Below, piece after piece: positions 1 to 7,371 of a stretch of 64,000 bases of DNA. A model generated the notes under the pieces. It ran no database searches and was not told the origin of the DNA. It was given only the letters and a program-made list of their open reading frames with translations. This stretch comes from Rossellomorea sp. SC111. GTDB lineage: Bacteria; Bacillota; Bacilli; Bacillales; Bacillaceae_B. Where the stretch lies: contig NZ_JANIOC010000002.1 in assembly GCF_024733565.1 (NCBI RefSeq), forward strand, positions 248,979-312,978. The letters are read 5' to 3'. The stretch's first letter is position 1, and every line of letters begins with the position of its first letter. The position numbers and the translations under genes are program-made.

Positions 1-230
1 CTCCTCTCCTCAGGAGCGATGATGATAAGGGAGACAAATGTGTTCTCAAAAAACTGGGTATTGAATAGGAGGAAACCCGTAGCCTTTCCTTCCCTTTTAA
101 CCACTAGACATCCCTGCTCCCTTATCGCTCTTTGGATTTCTTCCCTTCTGTTTGGATGCCCGATGACTTGTTGATCAATCGCAACAATCGGTTGCAAATC
201 CGATAATTGTGCATATTTAACCTCTCTCAT
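1..230 (-). CDS. GNAT-like acetyltransferase, N-terminal part (cut by window edge)
   Basis: This is a reverse-strand reading frame that starts with ATG at 230 and runs off the left edge, so only about 76 residues are visible. It begins MREVKYAQLSDLQPIV, then a stretch with FLLFNTQFFENTFVSLI and IIAPEER. That pattern of an early helix, a beta hairpin and then the strand before the acetyl-CoA loop is typical of GNAT N-acetyltransferases; the Q/RxxGxG loop itself would lie outside the window. A purine-rich stretch (GAAGGTAG) sits upstream of the start. The substrate cannot be guessed. It may be followed by the second GNAT gene at 385-849 only by proximity, since a terminator lies between them. 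Confidence 0.6.
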   Translation of the reverse strand, partial: MREVKYAQLSDLQPIVAIDQQVIGHPNRREEIQRAIREQGCLVVKREGKATGFLLFNTQFFENTFVSLIIIAPEER

Positions 231-351
231 CAAAGTCACTACCTTCTTTTCCTTAAAATATGTTATGAGAGCACAATCAGTAGCCATGAAGTTCCAATGA
301 AAAATATATATCTATTACAGCAGACATGGCAAAAGATCCTCCTCTATGTGG

Positions 352-382
352 AAAAGGACACCGAATGAACAGGTGCCCTTTT
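352..382 (-). terminator. Rho-independent terminator after the GNAT gene
   Basis: On the reverse strand AAAAGGGCACC pairs with GGTGTCCTTTT around a loop of about nine bases. It lies directly after the stop of the 385-849 gene. Confidence 0.75.
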
Positions 383-384
383 GT

Positions 385-849
385 TTAAAGCGATTTGGAC
401 ATTAACACATTTGTTACTTCATAACCTGTTTTTTGATACAAGGATATAGCTGTTTTGTTATGACCGAATACATGGAGGGATATTTTGGTAATACCTTTCT
501 CTCTTGCAAATGAGTCCAACGCCGTTAAAGCTGCCTTCCCAAATCCTGAACCCCTTTTGCTCTCATGGATCTTAATATCATATATAAATATTTCCCGGGG
601 TTCATTTTTTAAATGAAACCATAAGTTACCTACTATTTCCTTGCTCTCTTCATGAAACAGGATGAACAAATAATGATCTTTGGTTTCCCTTCCCTCAGGT
701 AATAGCTGATTGAATTCCTGCTCTGCTTGTTCGTTTGACGTTTCTTTTTTGAAGTTACCTGCCTTTGTTTTTTCTTTTGCATATTCCTTGATGGACTCTT
801 CTAGCCATTCACGATATGCGGTCTCTGTCATCGTTTTTAATAGAATCAT
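385..849 (-). CDS. GNAT family N-acetyltransferase
   Basis: A 154-residue acetyltransferase of the GNAT superfamily, expected to transfer an acetyl group from acetyl-CoA to an amine. The core reads FIYDIKIHESKRGSGFGKAAL, where the R-G-S-G-F-G stretch fits the Q/RxxGxG/A acetyl-CoA loop. It is followed by ISLHVFGHNKTAISLYQKTGY, the usual C-terminal N..A..LY..GF/Y signature. The N-terminal half is rich in Lys and Glu (WLEESIKEYAKEKTKAG). The ATG at 849 has AGGAGG about ten bases upstream. It lies 19 bases downstream of the hydrolase gene at 869-1708 and on the same strand, so the two may be cotranscribed. The substrate is unknown. Confidence 0.85.
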   Translation of the reverse strand: MILLKTMTETAYREWLEESIKEYAKEKTKAGNFKKETSNEQAEQEFNQLLPEGRETKDHYLFILFHEESKEIVGNLWFHLKNEPREIFIYDIKIHESKRGSGFGKAALTALDSFAREKGITKISLHVFGHNKTAISLYQKTGYEVTNVLMSKSL

Positions 850-868
850 AAAGTGATTCCTCCTTTAC

Positions 869-1708
869 TTATTTCCAACGCTGTCTTATTTCCCTTACTA
901 CAATTTCAGGGCGGTCCCAATGAAGAAGATGGGTCGTACCGGGAATGCACTTTACTTCTCCCTTGGTCTTGAACATTAATAGGTCGGCTGTCTTTTTACG
1001 GATTTCAGAAAGGCTTTCTGGAAGAGATGCTCTTAATAATAAAGCGGGTTTTCTGATTTTGTGATAAATATCCTCAACCTCATCTTTGTGCACGGCACGG
1101 ATGATGTGACCAGCTGTTTCTCCGCGGGCATGCCACTTATATTGCTGGTTATCATAAAGGAAAAGATCTTGAGCTGCCTCCATCTTTGATGAAGACCAGC
1201 TTAATGTTTCACTCTTAACGAGGGCGAGGAAATCTTCCCATGTGTCCCAAGCCTGCTCAAAGTCTTCTTCATAATAAGCGACTTCTTCTTCTACGGTTTG
1301 AATGGAATGACGTTTTCCCTGATAACCTCCATCGATCAACATCAATTCTCTGATCTTTTCGGGGTATTTGGCTGCATAAAAAAGAGAGACAAAGCTACCC
1401 CATGAATGAGACAGGAAATAGAATGTGTCAATATCAAGAATTTCAATCACTTCATTCAGCCATTCGGACATCCTATTCATTTCATATTCTTCACCAGATT
1501 TAAATGGAGTCGTCTTTCCATGACCAGGTGCATCGATGGAAATGATTCTATAGTCTTCCTTTAAATCGTGGGCTATTTCAATAAAGCTGAGGCATGTACT
1601 CCCCAAGCCATGAAGACAAAAGATCACGGGTTTCTCAGGGTTCCCCCATTCCGTAATGTGTATTTGCTGAAGTTGTTTTTGTATAAAATAACGGTTTATG
1701 ATGATCAT
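869..1708 (-). CDS. alpha/beta-fold hydrolase
   Basis: A 279-residue alpha/beta hydrolase without signal peptide, so probably a cytoplasmic esterase or amidase-type enzyme. The oxyanion loop is CLHGLGS (about residues 31-37). The nucleophile elbow is SHSWGS with Ser102, a conservative variant of GxSxG. The late catalytic histidine is in GTTHLLHW near residue 260. IDAPGHGKT near residue 60 is a family signature. Ribosome site and start are crowded: AGGAG abuts the ATG at 1708, so initiation may be inefficient or the start may differ. The substrate is unknown. Confidence 0.85.
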   Translation of the reverse strand: MIIINRYFIQKQLQQIHITEWGNPEKPVIFCLHGLGSTCLSFIEIAHDLKEDYRIISIDAPGHGKTTPFKSGEEYEMNRMSEWLNEVIEILDIDTFYFLSHSWGSFVSLFYAAKYPEKIRELMLIDGGYQGKRHSIQTVEEEVAYYEEDFEQAWDTWEDFLALVKSETLSWSSSKMEAAQDLFLYDNQQYKWHARGETAGHIIRAVHKDEVEDIYHKIRKPALLLRASLPESLSEIRKKTADLLMFKTKGEVKCIPGTTHLLHWDRPEIVVREIRQRWK

Positions 1709-1859
1709 CTCCTATGTATTCAGGACTGCCGGGCAAGAAATATAGGGAAGTATACTAATCCCCCTATCCCCTATCTATTTTACCATTATCATCCAAGATA
1801 TTCATGACCTTTCAGGAGAAATAGGTTGTAAGCACACTCCTCGAGTTAAAATGGAAACT

Positions 1860-1887
1860 AAAAAAAGACCCGAAACCGGATCTTTTT
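1860..1887 (-). terminator. Terminator after the CDF transporter gene
   Basis: On the reverse strand AAAAGATCCG pairs with CGGGTCTTTT (one G-T wobble) and is followed by a run of T. It lies about 75 bases beyond the stop at 1961. Confidence 0.65.
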
Positions 1888-1960
1888 ATGGGTATAGGTG
1901 AAATGAAATTAACTTGTATATTCGATAGGTGAATCGTCCGTCCATGTCTTCCATCAATTC

Positions 1961-2836
1961 TTAATTCGGTTCCACATGAACATGCACATCATACACCTCA
2001 TGCTTATCCATCAATTCTTCTTCTACTTCACTTGAAATATCATGTGCCTGTTTTATATCCAGGGTTGACCTTACCAGGATCACAACATCGACAACGGTGT
2101 TATTTCCATAATTTCTTGCGCGAATATCTTTAACACCTTTAACTCCTGGGAGATTGAGGACAGTCTTTTCGTAAGATTCTATAAGCTCTTCATTGAATCC
2201 ATCCGTTAGGTAATGGGAAGCTTCTATGAAAATGCCCCACGCGGTTTTACATATGAGAACACCGACAATGACGGCTGTGAGGGGATCCAACCAGGGCAGA
2301 TAAAATTGAGCACCAATGATTCCGATCACCGTACCGATGCTTACCCAAGCATCTGAAAGATTATCTTTTGCTGCAGCCATAAGGGATTGACTATTGATTT
2401 TCTGTGCTAATTTTTTGTTGTATCTATAGACAAGATACATGACCACTGCTGCACCTATACCAGTCCATGCGGAAATAAGGTCCGGTGCCTGGGTTTTCCC
2501 ATCAAATACCGATTGGATAGCATTGTAAAGTACCTGTATCCCCACCACCATCATAATAAAGGAAGCCAGTAAAGAGGCTACACTTTCCGCTTTCCAATGG
2601 CCATATGGATGATCTTGATCGGCTGGCTTCCTCGAATACCTTAGTCCGATAAATACCGCAACGGATGCAACGATATCCGTGGCATTATTCAATCCATCTG
2701 CACGTAATGCTTCTGAACCGGCTGTTGTGCCAATGAGAAATTTAATGATTGATAATATAATATAGGCAATGATGCTTATAACTGCACCACGCTCTCCCAA
2801 TTTCAACTGATCATATTTTTCTTGATTCACTATCAT
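1961..2836 (-). CDS. Cation diffusion facilitator (CDF) family metal exporter
   Basis: A CDF transporter that exchanges divalent metal ions (Zn, Mn, Fe or Cd; not decidable here) for protons at the cytoplasmic membrane. From the chosen start it has about 291 residues. A hydrophobic N-terminal part carries the metal-site signature DGLNNATD (residues 47-54) and DHPYGHWKAE (about 75-84). A second DNLSDAWVS motif follows in a later helix. The soluble C-terminal domain reads VVDVVILVRSTLDIKQAHDIS and ends YDVHVHVEPN, a histidine-containing dimerisation domain. I chose ATG at 2836 because TGGAGG lies directly before it; an upstream ATG at 2848 has no site. It is single and followed by a terminator. 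Confidence 0.9.
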   Translation of the reverse strand: MIVNQEKYDQLKLGERGAVISIIAYIILSIIKFLIGTTAGSEALRADGLNNATDIVASVAVFIGLRYSRKPADQDHPYGHWKAESVASLLASFIMMVVGIQVLYNAIQSVFDGKTQAPDLISAWTGIGAAVVMYLVYRYNKKLAQKINSQSLMAAAKDNLSDAWVSIGTVIGIIGAQFYLPWLDPLTAVIVGVLICKTAWGIFIEASHYLTDGFNEELIESYEKTVLNLPGVKGVKDIRARNYGNNTVVDVVILVRSTLDIKQAHDISSEVEEELMDKHEVYDVHVHVEPN

Positions 2837-2974
2837 AATCCTCCACATTTGATATGTACCTGAATATCATAGCAACCCCTTCCCATGTGGGTCTATAGCA
2901 ACCTTCTTTAGTGAAGCAATCTTAATATGAAGAGGTGAACAATGTTTCCAAGAGCAAACTTTTATGAAGGCATA

Positions 2975-3008
2975 AAAAAATAGGACCGCGGATGCAGTCC
3001 TGTTTTTT
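2975..3008 (-). terminator. Short terminator hairpin
   Basis: AGGAC and GTCCT frame a short hairpin with T runs on both sides. On the reverse strand it would terminate the lipoprotein transcript after it crosses the cloverleaf repeat. Confidence 0.55.
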
Positions 3009-3011
3009 ATC

Positions 3012-3152
3012 GATTTTTGACTCATTTAGCCCGTGAGGAAAGGCAGGCAGGATCAAATGCATTTGATCCTGCCTGCCTTTCCTCACGGGCTACTTTCCAG
3101 CTTTGCTGGAAAGCGGGCGAAACCGAGGTTTCGCCCGAATGAGTCAAAGATC
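3012..3152. repeat. Cloverleaf-like palindromic element (outer stem with three hairpins)
   Basis: An outer stem of about 15 pairs (3012-3026 with 3138-3152, one wobble; core GACTCATT and AATGAGTC) encloses three perfect hairpins packed side by side. They are a 66-base perfect palindrome at 3027-3092, a nine-pair hairpin at 3093-3113 (TTTCCAGC/GCTGGAAA) and a ten- to eleven-pair hairpin at 3114-3137 (CGGGCGAAAC/GTTTCGCCCG). There is no reading frame. It is GC-richer than its surroundings and lies between convergent-free ends of two reverse-strand genes. The design suggests a small non-coding mobile or RNA element; no second copy is in this window. Confidence 0.85.
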
Positions 3153-3181
3153 TGAGTTTTATCTATATTTTTTTTATGCTA

Positions 3182-3733
3182 TTAATCTACAATATCAGCT
3201 GCAAAACTAGGCTTGCTCAATCCTGCTTCTTCGTAGATAGCAGCCATTTTTTCTTCAAATGACGCGAATTGTTCATCAGATGCTGTGTATTCTGCATTTG
3301 GTTCGTCTGAAAGATTGGCAGCTCTTGTTTCATAAGATTTTGCAAGGTCATCCAATGCCCCTTGAATTTCATCCTTCTTTGAATCGAGTTCTGAAGGTAC
3401 TTCTAGTCCATTAACGTCTTCTGCTACAGTTTTAGCAGCTGTTTCAGCCTCGGTTTTAAGTTTGGCAATCTCTTCGGCACTTGGTTTATCTTCTTCTTTT
3501 GCTTTGGCTGATTCAAAAGTGTAAATAGCTGAATCATTGGCGTTCACTGTGTTGATGATCTCCTTTTGATAGTCTAATAGAGCGGATTTCATCTCCATCT
3601 CGTCCGAATTTGCCTTTTCTTCTGTTGCTTCGGTGTTTGTCTCTTTTTCTTCGGTACTACCTTCATCGCTACTGCACGCAGCAATAAACAAACTCATAGA
3701 TAGCAAGAAAAAGGGTAATATCAATTTTTTCAT
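3182..3733 (-). CDS. Acidic lipoprotein of unknown function
   Basis: A 183-residue exported lipoprotein. The N-terminus is a type II signal peptide with a Lys-Lys start, a hydrophobic core and the lipobox LFIAAC, so Cys20 should be lipidated. After it comes a Ser/Glu/Thr-rich linker (SSDEGSTEEKETNTEAT) and then a helical, acidic domain with many Lys/Glu/Ala residues, predicted to form a helical bundle on the outer face of the membrane. I do not recognise a family beyond small Bacillus cell-surface lipoproteins. The ATG at 3733 has a GGGGAGG site. It is single and its transcript would run into the cloverleaf repeat. Confidence 0.8.
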   Translation of the reverse strand: MKKLILPFFLLSMSLFIAACSSDEGSTEEKETNTEATEEKANSDEMEMKSALLDYQKEIINTVNANDSAIYTFESAKAKEEDKPSAEEIAKLKTEAETAAKTVAEDVNGLEVPSELDSKKDEIQGALDDLAKSYETRAANLSDEPNAEYTASDEQFASFEEKMAAIYEEAGLSKPSFAADIVD

Positions 3734-3970
3734 CTACAATTCCTCCCCATTCATTCGATCCTACAATTACATATATTACCTTATTCTTTTTTATTTGTAA
3801 ACAAATGGATATTTTTTGTCTTATTTGTAATTCTTTCATTGGACAGCCATTCCTCATTCCGTACTATGACCCTTTCAAATAAATCGAGGGTACTCTCTAT
3901 CATATATGTATGGAATTCAGTGTTTTGGTAACGATGAATAATAACAATTGCTTAAAAGGAGGTGTCTTTT

Positions 3971-4054
3971 TTGGTAACGAAAGAATGTCCTTGTGAACGC
4001 TGTACGTGCAAGACAAAAAAAGAATGTGATTGTCCCTGCTGCTGTGAAAAATAA
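3971..4054 (+). CDS. 27-residue cysteine-rich (metallothionein-like) peptide
   Basis: A very short frame that starts with TTG at 3971 after an excellent ribosome site (AAAAGGAGGTG, eight to nine bases upstream). The product has nine cysteines in 27 residues, in the pattern CPC, RCTC, then ECDCPCCC, with Lys and Glu between them and no other hydrophobic content. Nine Cys at CxC and CC spacing is what thiolate metal-cluster peptides look like; binding Zn or Cu is an inference. It is followed at once by a strong hairpin terminator shared with the convergent dehydrogenase gene. The good site and terminator argue against chance. I know no named family that it fits. Confidence 0.65.
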   Translation: MVTKECPCERCTCKTKKECDCPCCCEK

Positions 4055-4094
4055 AAAGAAATCCCTGGACGTTGATTCCCGGGATTTCTTTTTT
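4055..4094. terminator. Bidirectional terminator between cysteine peptide and dehydrogenase
   Basis: AAAGAAATCCC pairs with GGGATTTCTTT with a loop of about 15 bases, and both sides end in A/T runs, so it serves both convergent genes. Confidence 0.85.
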
Positions 4095-4096
4095 AT

Positions 4097-5779
4097 TTAA
4101 ACCTCTACGTTCAGCCCGACTATTTCGTCGAAGTATTGAACTGATTTCATTTCCTCATCGATCCATTCTGTTCTTTTCCATGTTTGCTCGATAAAAACAT
4201 CTGCAATCATGCGTTTTCTTTTTCCGCCAAACGTATATGCATCTTTAAGTGCAATCACACTTTCAAAAATTCGGACCATAAGTTCTGCAATTCTCTTCGC
4301 ATGATAGGTCTGTGTATCATGATTGGACGTGGTTACCTTTGCCAATAGTTGTTCCAGTTTTAAGATCCCTTCCGTTACGGGGATCGTTAACAATGTGAAT
4401 TGTTCTGGAACAAGGGATAGCTCTTCTTTCATTTTGGCTAAAAAGTATTCATGAGCCCGGTGTTTATTCAATAATCTCAGAACTTCGAGACCTAAAATAT
4501 TGGCTGTACCTTCCCATACCGTTAATACCTGGGCATCCCTGAGTAATCGGGGAAGGACGAAATCTTCAATGTACCCATTTCCACCATGAAGTTCGATTGC
4601 TTCATGAGAGAAGTGAATAGCCTGCTCCGCTGATTCTTTTTTCAGGATGGCAATTAGCAGCCGAGTTAGAACCGATTCTTCCTCTGTTGTGGGGACTTCA
4701 TCGGAATCGACTTGATCAAACAAGTGAACGAGATGGAAAACGGCACTGGTTTCCACTTCCTGTTTAGCGGAAAGACGGGTCAAGGTTTCTTTAATCATCG
4801 GAAAGTGCGTCAGAGGCTTTCCGAATGCTTCACGATGGAAAACGTAATTTCTTGCTTCGAGATAAGCTCTTCTCATAATGCCGATCGAAGCAATGGCATT
4901 ACAAATCCGGGATAGATTCAGTGCTTCCATCATATAGTAGATGCCTCTATCCGGTTCTCCAACAAGATAGGCGTTTGCACCTTTGAACTCCACCTCTGCA
5001 GAAGGCACTGCCCGGACACCAAGCTTGTCCTTCAATCTTCGAATGTAGATACCATTAAGTGAACCATCCTCCTTTCTCCATGGAACAGCAAATAAACTAA
5101 GTCCCTTTGTTCCCTTACCGGATCCTTCTATCCGAGCGAGCACCATGGTCACTCCGCACATGCCGGAATTGGAGGCAAAATATTTTTCTCCCCATAGCTG
5201 ATAGGCTTCACCATCTTTAACTGCCTTTGTATCATTTGCTCCGACATCAGACCCACCCTGCCTCTCGGTTAGAAAGGTCGCCCCCTCATATAATTCGACT
5301 TCTCCCGTTGAAAGGACATGTGGAAGGAACCTGGCTTTCACCTCAGGAGACGCGTACCTCTCAAGAAGGAAGGCCGTTGCCATGGAAAGAGTGACAGGGC
5401 AATAGAAACCGGGCTCGGTTTGAGACAAAAGATATCCCTGGGCATAGGAATACATATAATTTCCTTTAGTCCCAAGCTCGGGTATCTCCTTATGAATATA
5501 TCCGACAATTCCTTTATTGTAAGTTTGTTCAACAGTTTTCTTGTATCCTTCATTCACCCAGACTTCAGAAATCTCTTCTCCGAATCGGTCGTATTTAATA
5601 AGCTTAGGCTGTCCTTCACGATCCGTGTGGACGGCCCGTTCATCAATTTCCCTTGCACAAAGCTCGCCGAAAATGTTCAGCTCTCCATCGGCCCATGTAA
5701 AAAAATCTGAATCCAGATAGCCTTTAAGGATTTCTTTTAGATGAGGGTCTTCATGATAAAAATTCTCAATCTTTCTCAT
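4097..5779 (-). CDS. AidB-like acyl-CoA dehydrogenase
   Basis: A 560-residue FAD-dependent acyl-CoA dehydrogenase. The length and the motif TERQGGSDV (from residue 171) with LKDKLG and AFGKPLTHFP place it in the AidB-like branch rather than the roughly 380-residue short-chain enzymes. HGGNGYIEDF near residue 398 and DAQVLTVWEGTANI are the family's C-terminal FAD-site signatures. The physiological substrate is unknown; AidB-like enzymes are linked to fatty-acid metabolism or alkylation response. Its ATG overlaps the stop of the truncated ligase fragment (ATGA), showing it was the downstream gene of an operon whose ligase has been lost. Confidence 0.9.
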   Translation of the reverse strand: MRKIENFYHEDPHLKEILKGYLDSDFFTWADGELNIFGELCAREIDERAVHTDREGQPKLIKYDRFGEEISEVWVNEGYKKTVEQTYNKGIVGYIHKEIPELGTKGNYMYSYAQGYLLSQTEPGFYCPVTLSMATAFLLERYASPEVKARFLPHVLSTGEVELYEGATFLTERQGGSDVGANDTKAVKDGEAYQLWGEKYFASNSGMCGVTMVLARIEGSGKGTKGLSLFAVPWRKEDGSLNGIYIRRLKDKLGVRAVPSAEVEFKGANAYLVGEPDRGIYYMMEALNLSRICNAIASIGIMRRAYLEARNYVFHREAFGKPLTHFPMIKETLTRLSAKQEVETSAVFHLVHLFDQVDSDEVPTTEEESVLTRLLIAILKKESAEQAIHFSHEAIELHGGNGYIEDFVLPRLLRDAQVLTVWEGTANILGLEVLRLLNKHRAHEYFLAKMKEELSLVPEQFTLLTIPVTEGILKLEQLLAKVTTSNHDTQTYHAKRIAELMVRIFESVIALKDAYTFGGKRKRMIADVFIEQTWKRTEWIDEEMKSVQYFDEIVGLNVEV

Positions 5780-5880
5780 GGATTCAACTCCCGGTAAGTC
5801 ATCTCTTCACCCTCGGTAACAACCGCTTGGCGTTTTGGATATTTCCTGGAATTTCGAGACAATAATTCTGAGATATTCAT
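5776..5880 (-). pseudogene. N-terminal remnant of an AMP-forming acyl-CoA ligase
   Basis: A 34-codon frame starting at ATG 5880 after a GGGGAG site. Its product begins MNISELLSRNSRKYPKR, followed by QAVVTEGEEMTYREL and a stop. A short leader helix and then 'xAV...G..TYREL' is the conserved N-terminus of acyl-CoA synthetases and AMP ligases, which normally run on for about 500 residues. Here the frame ends in TGA overlapping the ATG of the dehydrogenase, consistent with an internal deletion of about 1.5 kb. The remaining peptide lacks every catalytic motif. Confidence 0.75.
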
Positions 5881-5909
5881 TAGTGCTTCTCCCCTGACTC
5901 ATTTAATTT

Positions 5910-6262
5910 TTAGAGGAAGTCATCCCTAAGATCTTCCATTTCAGCTCTCATCGTTTCCAGTTCTTGAATGAAAATGGTTATCTCCGCTATTTTCATGTCC
6001 CATATTCGACTGTGCGCTCCAATTGCTTCCTTCCACTCCGATCTTGATCAAACAGGTGAATCATTTCCTTGATTTCCTCTAAAGTGAATCCAAAACGTTT
6101 TCCGCGGAAAATTAATTTAAGTCTGGTGACATCACTTCTGGAGTAAAGTCTTCTTCCTGATTCACTCCTTTCAGGTTGTAATAGATGAAGTTCTTCATAA
6201 TACCGGATCGTACGTGTCGTTACTTTGAATTCCTTTGCTAATTGGGAAATCGTATAAGGCAT
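5910..6262 (-). pseudogene. MerR-family regulator with a frameshift near its C-terminus
   Basis: The start reads MPYTISQLAKEFKVTTRTIR followed by YYEELHLLQPERS, a canonical MerR winged-helix domain like the fatty-acid and branched-chain degradation regulators. The frame stops early after ERTVEYGT. One base later the other frame continues in register as DMKIAEITIFIQELE to DDFL and stops at 5910, so a single base appears lost in the GGG run near 6000. The full product would have about 117 residues. I use ATG 6262 rather than 6301, because 6301 lies inside the predicted -10 element. It heads the decayed ligase/dehydrogenase operon. A sequencing error is the alternative. Confidence 0.7.
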
Positions 6263-6299
6263 ATTGATCAGCTCTTTGTTAGAAAATTTCGATACTCTC

Positions 6300-6331
6300 A
6301 TTTTATCATTGACGTTGACGTAAACTTCAAC
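6300..6331 (-). promoter_or_regulatory. MerR-type promoter with 19-bp spacer and dyad
   Basis: On the reverse strand a -35 TTGAAG (6325-6330) and a -10 TAAAAT (6300-6305) are separated by 19 bases, the overlong spacer typical of MerR-controlled promoters. The spacer and -35 contain an imperfect dyad from GTTGAAG to GTCAAC. This suggests autoregulation of the MerR gene and its operon. Confidence 0.55.
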
Positions 6332-6536
6332 TGTTTTTTAGAAAATGCGTACTTTTCGATGGTGTTTATTTTCATAAGAAAAGTGGGAATGTACAAAATA
6401 ATCCAATAGAAGGGAATGTGAATACATAATGCCGGTTCGCTATTGCCTTCGGGAGACCCCTTCACTGCCCAAAAGTGGATTCGTCATGAAGAAGGTACGC
6501 TTTATATAACGTTTGCGCATATGTAATCTATACGAA
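6332..6536. other. Intergenic stretch without a convincing gene
   Basis: About 200 bases between the MerR promoter and a terminator. An open + frame at 6434-6526 ends in ITFAHM but has no start codon or ribosome site, so at most it is the tail of a lost gene. Confidence 0.4.
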
Positions 6537-6579
6537 AAAACACTGAAAGGCGGGATATGATCCCGCCTTTCAGTGTTTT
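6537..6579. terminator. Strong 20-bp-stem terminator
   Basis: A perfect 20-base stem (from AAAACACTGAAAGG, three-base loop) with flanking A/T runs follows the stop of the 2H phosphoesterase gene. Confidence 0.9.
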
Positions 6580-6583
6580 ATGT

Positions 6584-7132
6584 CTATCTTAATGATTTAG
6601 TGAAAATGATAGGTGCCTCCATACAATCCTCTGAATCGTCAATTAATTCAATAATGGCTATATCCGTTATCTCTGCTTCAATCGTGTCTCCCTTTCCTAA
6701 ACAATGCTCGAACCCCTCAGCTAATTTTTCAGGGGAAAGTTTATTGGCCAAAGTGCAGTGTGGAATCCAATTGTCAGGAAGATAAAGTGGATTAGCCTGA
6801 TGATTAAAAGAATGAAAATGATCGTAATGTGATGCGTGAAATTCCAATAGCTCCCTCGTAACTGTCGGAGAAAGAAAAAGTGTGCCGAAGTTCAAAAAAG
6901 ATCCTACAGTATTAAATGTGATGCTGAAGGGTGCCCTATGTTCATAAAATGTGTCTAAAGATTCTATATATGCCTCTTTGTCTAATTCTGTATAACTGCC
7001 TAATGTAATATGAGGACGGGCATCATTGATCTCTTCTTCATAATAAGAAATATTCTTAACCGCCAGTTCCTTCCAAATCCCTTTAATCTGCTCTTCCGTT
7101 TTATCATCGAATAGAGCGATGACCCAGTACAT
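6584..7132 (-). CDS. 2'-5' RNA ligase / 2H phosphoesterase family protein
   Basis: A 182-residue member of the 2H phosphoesterase superfamily. These enzymes cleave or join 2'-5' or cyclic phosphodiesters of RNA or small nucleotides. Both hallmark HxT motifs are present: H41-I-T43 in RPHITLGSY and H125-C-T127 in HCTLANKL, about 84 residues apart as expected. I chose ATG 7132 because AAAGGTGG lies eight bases upstream; a longer frame from 7168 would translate that ribosome site as KKGG. It is a single gene with its own terminator, divergent from guaC. The exact substrate is not predictable. Confidence 0.88.
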   Translation of the reverse strand: MYWVIALFDDKTEEQIKGIWKELAVKNISYYEEEINDARPHITLGSYTELDKEAYIESLDTFYEHRAPFSITFNTVGSFLNFGTLFLSPTVTRELLEFHASHYDHFHSFNHQANPLYLPDNWIPHCTLANKLSPEKLAEGFEHCLGKGDTIEAEITDIAIIELIDDSEDCMEAPIIFTKSLR

Positions 7133-7280
7133 AGGCGAACCACCTTTCTTAACATACGGATTTAACATATCCCGTATATTTATACTCTAACACAGTCTCA
7201 CTCAAGATGAACCTGATGTAAACGCTTAATAATTAACTGAATGAATAGTTTGTCCATAGCCAAAAATTTAATAAAAATCT

Positions 7281-7355
7281 TTGACATCGATAAGAAAATG
7301 ATGTAAATTACCTTATGGACGAACATTTATAAAATAAACAAACTTTAATATTCGT
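7281..7355 (+). promoter_or_regulatory. guaC promoter with candidate PurBox pair
   Basis: TTGACA (7281-7286) and TAAATT (7304-7309) are 17 bases apart. Just downstream, ACGAACATT (7319-7327) and AATATTCGT (7347-7355) form an inverted pair like the two PurR boxes of Bacillus (core CGAAC/T). Known PurR control of B. subtilis guaC fits; spacing is close to, not exactly, the classical one. Confidence 0.5.
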
Positions 7356-7371
7356 GTTTAGGGGTGTAATG

